Assembly (NCBI GenBank): GCA_018262455.1
Contig: JAGSPR010000402.1
Coordinates: 1 to 6,074 of the forward strand
Origin: Deltaproteobacteria bacterium
GTDB taxonomy: Bacteria; Myxococcota; Polyangia; Haliangiales; Haliangiaceae
Direction of reading: 5' to 3'
DNA: 6,074 bases
Below, piece by piece: positions 1-4,736 of this stretch (positions are counted from its first letter, which is position 1; each line of letters begins with the position of its first letter). Below the pieces are notes generated by a model that saw nothing but the letters and a program-made list of their open reading frames with translations, ran no database searches and had not been told where the DNA came from. The translations under genes were made by a program, and so were the position numbers.

Positions 1-433
1 CGAGCTGCACGGCGAGCAGCGCCTCCGTCAGATTCTGCAGCGCATCGGTCGACCGCAGCTCGTACGGACGCATCGCCCCGGTGAAGATGATCGGCGAGGC
101 CGGGGTCGCGACCAGCTCGCACACGCGCTCGCCGGAGGCCGCGAGCCGATCGGTGCCGTGCACCACGATCACCCCCGCCGTGGTTGCGGCCAGCTCGATC
201 GCGGTGGTGGCGATCCACGTGTGGTCCTCGGCCGTCATGTCGAGGCTGTCCTTGTTCATCAGCTGGACGCGCTGGACGGCGACCCCGCGGAGCTCGAGCG
301 ACGCGAGCATCACGTCGAGCACCGAGAGGTGGTTCGCGAGCACGCCCGACAGCTCGTCGTAGGTCTTCTCGATCGTCCCCCCGGTCGAGACCAGGGCGAT
401 CCGGCGCTTGGACGCCGCCGTCGGCGAGCTCAC
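1..433 (-). CDS. L-asparaginase family protein, N-terminal 144 residues (C-terminus beyond window)
   Basis: Probable cytoplasmic amidohydrolase that converts L-asparagine to L-aspartate and ammonia. The N-terminal catalytic motifs of the bacterial type I/II asparaginase fold are visible: STGGTIEKTY at residues 16-25, with the nucleophile-type Thr in TGGTI; NKDSLDM at 60-66, matching the substrate-binding Ser-x-Asp loop; VHGTD at 91-95, the second catalytic Thr-Asp pair; and FTGAMRP at 117-123. The usual catalytic Lys lies further on, outside the window. There is no signal peptide, so a cytoplasmic (AnsA-like) enzyme fits better than a periplasmic one. The GTG start at 433 is well constrained: an in-frame TGA lies just upstream, and only CTG codons offer an alternative before TGGTI. 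The start overlaps the stop of the upstream isomerase-like gene (GTGA), which implies co-transcription and translational coupling; no clear Shine-Dalgarno sequence is seen. HGTD is followed by RLA where many homologues have T-(L/M)-E, so specificity (Asn, Gln or another amide) is open. Confidence 0.93.
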   Translation of the reverse strand, partial: MSSPTAASKRRIALVSTGGTIEKTYDELSGVLANHLSVLDVMLASLELRGVAVQRVQLMNKDSLDMTAEDHTWIATTAIELAATTAGVIVVHGTDRLAASGERVCELVATPASPIIFTGAMRPYELRSTDALQNLTEALLAVQL

Positions 434-1782
434 CGGCCGATGGTATCAGGAACCTCGGCCGTGCTGGCGAGCGCGTGGCGGCGCAGCCGGTCGGCGAGCA
501 GCGGCAGCCGATCCTGGCCCCACGCCACGAAGTCTCCGCAGCGCAGCGAAGGCACGCCCCACAGGTTGATCACGGCCATGTCGGCCGCGTTGACGGTGGC
601 GGCCTTCTGGGCGGCCTCGGTGTCGCCGAGCGCGGCGCGCGCCTCCTCCCACGGCAGCCCGGCACGCTCGACGATGTGCCGGAGGTCGACGTACTCGGCG
701 ACGTCGCGGGCCTCGGTCCAGATGCCTCGCATCGCCGATCTCGCGAACGCGAGCGCCGCGTCGCCGCCGCGCTTGCCGGCCCAGTGCGCGATCGCCAGGC
801 AGTTCTCGACGCCCTTGCCCAGCGGATCGCAGAGCTCGCCGAACGCGATGCCGAGCCGATCCGCTTCGCGCTTGGCGTCGCGCACGATGTACATCCGCTT
901 CACGTTCGGGAGCGCGAGGCCCCGGGTCACCAGCGGCGCGACCGGGCGGAGCACGAGCGGGATCTGGTAGGGCGCCAGGACCCCCTCGATCTGCTCGAGC
1001 GCCAGGTACGAGTAGGGCGACCGGAACGAGTACCAGAGCTCGCAGGTGAGCGGCTTGTCCGACAGCTTCAGCGGACCGCGATCGGCCTCGGGCCGGCGGG
1101 TGACCACGTGGGAGACCTCGGTCGCGAGATCGCGCGCGAGCTCGACTTCGAGGTAGATCAGGCGGTCGACGCCCCAGTACCAGGTGTCCTTGTACGAAAC
1201 CATCGCGCCCTGGTAGTGGCCGGCCTTGCGCAGCTGGGCGTAGTTCTCGTTGAGGATCGGCGCGATCGAGCCGTGCGACTCGGTGCCCCAGGTCTTGAGC
1301 AACGGGGCGAGCTGCTTGCGATCGTTGACCCACAGCGCGCGCGTGAGCTCGAGCACCGCGCGCAGCTGATCGGCGGCCGGTCGCTCGCGCACCATGGCCG
1401 TCCCGACGTCGCGGACCATCCCGGGATCAGCTTCTCGCTTGCCGGGGAAGTCGAGGTCCCAGTACTCGGCGAGCTGCTGGGCATCGCGGACGGCGTGCTT
1501 GATCCGAAGCAGCGGGGCTGGATCGACGTCCGAAGCCGGCGGGGTCACGATGTGGACCGCGAGCTCGACGGGATAGGCCTCCACGAGCCTGTGGACGGCC
1601 TGGGCGGTGAGGTAGCTCCAGGGATCGGCGAGGTCGACATAGAAATCGAGCCGGCGGGGCGCATGGGTGACCCGCTCGCGGAGGCTCGTGACCGCGCCTC
1701 TCACCGCGTCTCCGGTCGTTCCAAGCCATGCCGCGATGGCTTTCCCCTTGAGTCGCTTGGCGATGATCATGCTGCGGGTCAA
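430..1782 (-). CDS. tandem DsbA / 2-hydroxychromene-2-carboxylate isomerase-like thioredoxin-fold protein
   Basis: A protein of about 450 residues with two copies of the HCCA-isomerase / GST-kappa / DsbA fold. The first copy (about 45-215) opens with DFYVDLADPWSYL and closes with WYWGVDRLIYLE. The second (about 246-435) opens with WYSFRSPYSYLALE and closes with GVPSLRCGDF then WGQDRL, the family's C-terminal cis-Pro and GQDRL signature. Neither copy has a CxxC motif, so a thiol oxidoreductase role is unlikely. Known relatives are glutathione-dependent isomerases or transferases using a Ser in the SPYSYL loop. Ser255 occupies that position in the second copy, while Asp53 replaces it in the first. 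Normal family members are about 200 residues, so this is a duplication/fusion. Residues 1-40 are basic and not a signal peptide. The start is uncertain: TTG at 1782 has AAAGG eight bases upstream, while ATG at 1770, four codons in, has no clear ribosome site. The gene leads a probable two-gene operon with the asparaginase. Its substrate is unknown. Confidence 0.88.
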   Translation of the reverse strand: MTRSMIIAKRLKGKAIAAWLGTTGDAVRGAVTSLRERVTHAPRRLDFYVDLADPWSYLTAQAVHRLVEAYPVELAVHIVTPPASDVDPAPLLRIKHAVRDAQQLAEYWDLDFPGKREADPGMVRDVGTAMVRERPAADQLRAVLELTRALWVNDRKQLAPLLKTWGTESHGSIAPILNENYAQLRKAGHYQGAMVSYKDTWYWGVDRLIYLEVELARDLATEVSHVVTRRPEADRGPLKLSDKPLTCELWYSFRSPYSYLALEQIEGVLAPYQIPLVLRPVAPLVTRGLALPNVKRMYIVRDAKREADRLGIAFGELCDPLGKGVENCLAIAHWAGKRGGDAALAFARSAMRGIWTEARDVAEYVDLRHIVERAGLPWEEARAALGDTEAAQKAATVNAADMAVINLWGVPSLRCGDFVAWGQDRLPLLADRLRRHALASTAEVPDTIGR

Positions 1783-1788
1783 TATACT
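1781..1788. promoter_or_regulatory. overlapping divergent -10-like elements in a 27-bp intergenic spacer
   Basis: The spacer between the divergent isomerase-like and dehydrogenase genes contains the only AT-rich patch nearby. On the plus strand it reads TATACT (1783-1788), five of six matches to TATAAT. On the minus strand it reads TATATT (1786-1781), also five of six. The two hexamers share four bases and point away from each other. No convincing -35 box is visible on either strand. The plus element would place transcription start near 1795, just ahead of the GGACAGG ribosome site. The minus element would start transcripts near 1774, which suits the ATG at 1770 but not the TTG at 1782. This is inferred from sequence only. 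Confidence 0.35.
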
Positions 1789-1795
1789 GGCCTTT

Positions 1796-1802
1796 GGACA
1801 GG
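1796..1802 (+). promoter_or_regulatory. ribosome binding site for the dehydrogenase gene
   Basis: GGACAGG is a purine-rich Shine-Dalgarno-like stretch ending seven bases before GTG at 1810. It decides the start of the dehydrogenase. The same reading frame stays open for some 1.6 kb upstream, but only as antisense to two well-supported minus-strand genes, so frame openness cannot be used to extend the gene. Confidence 0.5.
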
Positions 1803-1809
1803 CGCCACC

Positions 1810-3381
1810 GTGAACGATGCAAAGGTACGTGACGCGATCGAGACGCTCGAGGCGCTGGGAAGCGACCTCCCGCGTCTAGCCGATCTCGACGAGGAGCTGC
1901 GGATCCGGCTGGTCAGGGTCGCGGGCGAGCTGTCTCGGCCCGACCGCTACACCCGCAAGGCGCTCAGCAAGGCGCTCGTCCGGGTGCGCAAGGCGGCCAA
2001 GCGCGACGCCGATCGCGCCGTGCTCGATCAGACGGGCATCCGCGCGCTGCGCCGCGAACCCGTGTTCCGGACGCCGCTGCCCAGGCCCGAGATGGGGCTC
2101 GAGGCGCCAGTGCGCGACGACGAAGGCGATGACCCGTGGGCGGCCGCCGAAGCCCGCCGCGCCGACGCTCCGTCGGACACGCCCGCCGATGCCCGGGGAC
2201 GTGTCGTGGAGGCGCGCCACTGCTACGTCTGCAAGGCGGACTTCCACGAGCTCCATCACTTCTACGACCAGATGTGCGCGCGCTGCGCCGAGCTCAACTG
2301 GCAGAAGCGCGAGGCGTCCGCGGATCTGCGCGGCCGCATCGCGCTCGTCACCGGCGCTCGGGTCAAGATCGGCTACCAGGCCGCGATCAAGTTGCTGCGC
2401 GCGGGCGCCCAGGTCATCGTGGCCACACGGTTCCCGCGCGATGCCGCCCGCCGGTTCTCGCGCGAGCCCGATGCGACGGAGTGGACCGATCGGCTCCACG
2501 TCTACGGCATCGATCTGCGCCACACGCCGAGCGTGGAGCTGCTGTGCCGCCACCTGCTCGGGACGCTGCCGCGGCTCGACGCGATCATCAACAATGCGTG
2601 CCAGACCGTGCGGCGACCGTCCGGCTGGTACGACCACGTGATCGTTGGCGAGGAAGAGCCGGGCAGCAAGCTCGAGCGCGGGTTCCTCGAGCGCGATCTC
2701 GCGCTGCGCGGCGAGATCGCCGGGGGCGAGCACGGGCTCGTCCGCGCCGCGGCCGCCGAGATCCAGGGCGTCGGGCTCTGGCGATCGGCGGTGCTCTCGC
2801 AGGTCCCGCTGCTCGCCGAGGATCTCGAGCGCGGCAGCCATCTCTACCCGCAGCACCGGCTCGATCAGGATCTTCAGCAGGTCGATCTCCGCGACTTCAA
2901 CAGCTGGCGGATGACGCTCGCCGAGGTCCCGACCGCCGAGCTCCTCGAGGTCCACCTCGTCAACGCGGTCGCGCCCTTCGTGCTGAACGCCCGGCTCCGG
3001 CCGCTGCTCGCCGCCGTCCCCACCGACGATGCGCACGTCGTCAACGTCTCGGCAATGGAGGGCCAGTTCTACCGGCGCTGGAAGACCGACAAGCACCCGC
3101 ACACCAACATGGCCAAGGCCGCGCTCAACATGATGACGCGCACCTCCGCCATCGACTACGTGAAGGACGGGATCCACATGAACAGCGTGGACACCGGGTG
3201 GGTGACCGACGAGGACCCGATCCTGCACGCCGAGCGCAAGACCCGGGATCACGGCTTCCATCCCCCGCTCGACATCGTCGATGGCGCGGCGCGCATCGTC
3301 GACCCGTTGTTCGATGGCATCACCACGGGCAAGCACCTGTGGGGCCTGTTCCTCAAGGATTACAAGCCGGCGCCGTGGTGA
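1810..3381 (+). CDS. atypical SDR-family NAD(P)-dependent oxidoreductase with N-terminal Cys4 zinc-ribbon-like module
   Basis: A 523-residue protein, about twice the length of a classical short-chain dehydrogenase/reductase. Residues 1-130 form a charged, probably helical region. C138-x-x-C141 and C156-x-x-C159 make a knuckle typical of structural zinc sites. The Rossmann core starts near 175: TGARVKIG at 181-188 stands for TGxxxGxG, with Lys at the middle Gly. ATRF at 205-208 puts Arg after beta-2, which favours NADP(H). D235 in YGIDL and NNAC at 261-264 (for NNAG) follow. About 120 residues then separate NNAC from N385 (LVNAVAPF), far more than usual, so residues about 265-375 hold an insertion. 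S414 (VNVSAMEG) and K436 (TNMAKAALNMM) match the catalytic Ser and Lys, but the Tyr position is T432. YRRWK at 421-425 is a nearby YxxxK look-alike. VDTGWVTDE at 460-468 closes the cofactor site. GTG at 1810 is chosen from GGACAGG seven bases upstream. The substrate is unknown. The gene is divergent from the isomerase-like gene and may share regulation with it. Confidence 0.9.
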   Translation: MNDAKVRDAIETLEALGSDLPRLADLDEELRIRLVRVAGELSRPDRYTRKALSKALVRVRKAAKRDADRAVLDQTGIRALRREPVFRTPLPRPEMGLEAPVRDDEGDDPWAAAEARRADAPSDTPADARGRVVEARHCYVCKADFHELHHFYDQMCARCAELNWQKREASADLRGRIALVTGARVKIGYQAAIKLLRAGAQVIVATRFPRDAARRFSREPDATEWTDRLHVYGIDLRHTPSVELLCRHLLGTLPRLDAIINNACQTVRRPSGWYDHVIVGEEEPGSKLERGFLERDLALRGEIAGGEHGLVRAAAAEIQGVGLWRSAVLSQVPLLAEDLERGSHLYPQHRLDQDLQQVDLRDFNSWRMTLAEVPTAELLEVHLVNAVAPFVLNARLRPLLAAVPTDDAHVVNVSAMEGQFYRRWKTDKHPHTNMAKAALNMMTRTSAIDYVKDGIHMNSVDTGWVTDEDPILHAERKTRDHGFHPPLDIVDGAARIVDPLFDGITTGKHLWGLFLKDYKPAPW

Positions 3382-3422
3382 TTCGTCCAGCTGGCCCCTG
3401 GGTGTGATCTAGCTCGCGCAGC

Positions 3423-3449
3423 TTCCCTGGTTGCCCTTGGTTCCCTGGT
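3423..3449 (+). repeat. short direct repeats in the leader between dehydrogenase and lipoprotein genes
   Basis: TTCCCTGGT occurs twice exactly (3423-3431 and 3441-3449), with the related TTGCCCTTGGT between and overlapping them, giving three degenerate copies on a pitch of about nine bases. The stretch lies in the 158-bp gap (3382-3539) ahead of the lipoprotein-kinase pair and is not coding. It could be a tandem operator or a relic of local slippage. No family of binding sites is recognised. Confidence 0.4.
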
Positions 3450-3456
3450 CCCCGTG

Positions 3457-3480
3457 TCGGGTAATGTGCGCACGACCCGA
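3457..3480. promoter_or_regulatory. 24-bp imperfect dyad, possible operator or mRNA hairpin upstream of the lipoprotein-kinase operon
   Basis: TCGGGT (3457-3462) and ACCCGA (3475-3480) are perfect inverted arms. They enclose the eight-base palindrome GTGCGCAC (3466-3473), off-centre by one base. As RNA the stem could lengthen through two wobble pairs and one G-C pair. No T-run follows, so it is a poor intrinsic terminator for the dehydrogenase gene. The position, 60 bp before the lipoprotein ATG, fits an operator or leader structure. TAATGT at 3462-3467 is a weak -10-like hexamer inside the dyad, without a good -35 box. The rest of the 3382-3539 gap shows nothing recognisable apart from the direct repeats. 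Confidence 0.4.
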
Positions 3481-3539
3481 TGCCGATCCACGCCAGCCGC
3501 ATGACATCCGGTACTTGCACCAGGCGGGGGTCTGCTACC

Positions 3540-4736
3540 ATGAGTGCCACTGTGCGGGTGCTGATCCTCTCATTGGCGTCCGTTTCGGTGGCCTTCGCTG
3601 GAGGCTGCGCGAAGCTGCTCGGGATCTCCGATCCGATCGCGGGCGATGGCGGCAAAGTGGACGGCGACGGCAACCTGCTCCACGACGCGGCTGATCCCGA
3701 CGCGATGATCGACAGCTCGATCGACGCGCCACCCCCGTGCACGACGTCGAACGCGTTCGGCACCGAGCTGTCGTTCGACGTCGGTGCGGTCGCAACCGGG
3801 TTCGCCGTCGGCAAGCTCGACGCGCTAGCCACCCTGGACGTCGCGATCGCGGTGGGCACCCAGGTGGTCATCCTGCACGGCGATGGCGCCGGCAACTTCG
3901 GCACGCCGACGATCATCGATACCGCGGCGACCGGCGTCGTGATCGGTGACTTCGACCCGACCGATGGCCGCAAGGATCTCGTCCTGTGGAGCGGCGACCA
4001 GGTCGTCGCGCGCCGCCAGACGCCATCGCCTGGTGCGGCCGGCACGTTCCTCGCCGCGCAGCCGCTCAGTGGCCCGTTCACGAACGTCACCAACGTGCTC
4101 GTCGAGCAGTTCAGCGGCCCGAGCGCGGTGGATCTGCTCATCCAGGACGACGTCGATCGCCGGGTCTACACGCAGCTCAACACGGCCGGCACGTTCAGCC
4201 GCGAGAACCTGACGATCGGCGCCGTCGGCGATGATCTGCTGCTCGTCCAGCAGATCAACAACGCGCTCGACGCGGATGTCGCGCTCGTCGATCAGGCGGG
4301 CAACGTCAAGCTGTCGCTCAACACGAGCGGCGGGCTCCAGCCGGTCACCACGATCGCCACGGGTGCGACCGGGCACGCGGCCGCGTTCGGCAAGTTCGAC
4401 GGCGACGCCCTGCTCGACCTCGTGATCGCGACCTCGGCGGGAGGCGTGGTGTTTGCCCAGAACCCCGGCGCGCCTGGCACGTTCACGCAGGTCCCGGGCA
4501 CCATCCCCGGCATCATCGGCAACACCTTGTTCGTCTCCGACATCAACCAGGACGGCACCGACGACGTCGTCGTCCCGGGCTCGGTCGTGCTGCAGTGCCC
4601 GGGCACGCCCGGCGTGTTCAGTCAGGTCGAGTCCGTCAACGCGACCGCCCCCGTGCTGCTGGTCGACCTCGACGGCAACGGCAAGCCCGACCTGCTCCGG
4701 CTGGAGGGCACGGCGCTGAAGGTGCGGATGCAATGA
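3540..4736 (+). CDS. FG-GAP/VCBS-repeat lipoprotein, predicted seven-bladed beta-propeller
   Basis: A 398-residue predicted lipoprotein. The N-terminus has one basic residue, a hydrophobic stretch (residues 7-20) and the lipobox AGGC with Cys23 as the lipidation site; Ala follows the Cys, which does not suggest inner-membrane retention. An Asp/Gly-rich linker spans about 31-66. The mature part holds seven repeats starting near residues 88, 133, 184, 232, 278, 326 and 370, a period of about 44-51. Each carries a hydrophobic strand, a D/N-rich loop and a second strand, for example GDFDPTDGRKDLVL, SDINQDGTDDVVV and VDLDGNGKPDLLRL. Known FG-GAP/VCBS proteins fold as beta-propellers, often with calcium in the DxDxDG loops. 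Those loops are good in repeats 5-7 and degraded in 1, 3 and 4. ATG at 3540 is preferred over upstream in-frame starts because it puts the signal sequence at the very N-terminus and has a G-rich site (3523-3530) nine bases before it. The stop overlaps the kinase start. The ligand is unknown. Confidence 0.88.
   Translation: MSATVRVLILSLASVSVAFAGGCAKLLGISDPIAGDGGKVDGDGNLLHDAADPDAMIDSSIDAPPPCTTSNAFGTELSFDVGAVATGFAVGKLDALATLDVAIAVGTQVVILHGDGAGNFGTPTIIDTAATGVVIGDFDPTDGRKDLVLWSGDQVVARRQTPSPGAAGTFLAAQPLSGPFTNVTNVLVEQFSGPSAVDLLIQDDVDRRVYTQLNTAGTFSRENLTIGAVGDDLLLVQQINNALDADVALVDQAGNVKLSLNTSGGLQPVTTIATGATGHAAAFGKFDGDALLDLVIATSAGGVVFAQNPGAPGTFTQVPGTIPGIIGNTLFVSDINQDGTDDVVVPGSVVLQCPGTPGVFSQVESVNATAPVLLVDLDGNGKPDLLRLEGTALKVRMQ

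Noticed and set aside
184..1809. Plus-strand frame open for about 1.6 kb upstream of, and in frame with, the dehydrogenase, which would make a 1065-residue protein.
   Set aside because: It lies antisense to the asparaginase and isomerase-like genes, which carry clear family motifs. Its translation is Arg/Gly/Glu-rich and motif-free, as expected of a codon-structure shadow in GC-rich DNA.
1876..3336. 486-residue minus-strand open frame opposite the dehydrogenase.
   Set aside because: The translation is low-complexity (Asp, Val, Arg, Gly, His) with no recognisable motif. The plus-strand protein has consistent SDR motifs throughout.
3457..3490. Intrinsic terminator for the dehydrogenase gene.
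   Set aside because: The dyad is GC-rich, but no T-run follows it on the plus strand, so it is listed only as a possible operator or hairpin.
3515..3541. Promoter with TTGCAC (3515-3520) and TACCAT (3536-3541).
   Set aside because: The spacing is only 15 bases and the -10 would overlap the lipoprotein ATG, leaving no room for a ribosome site.
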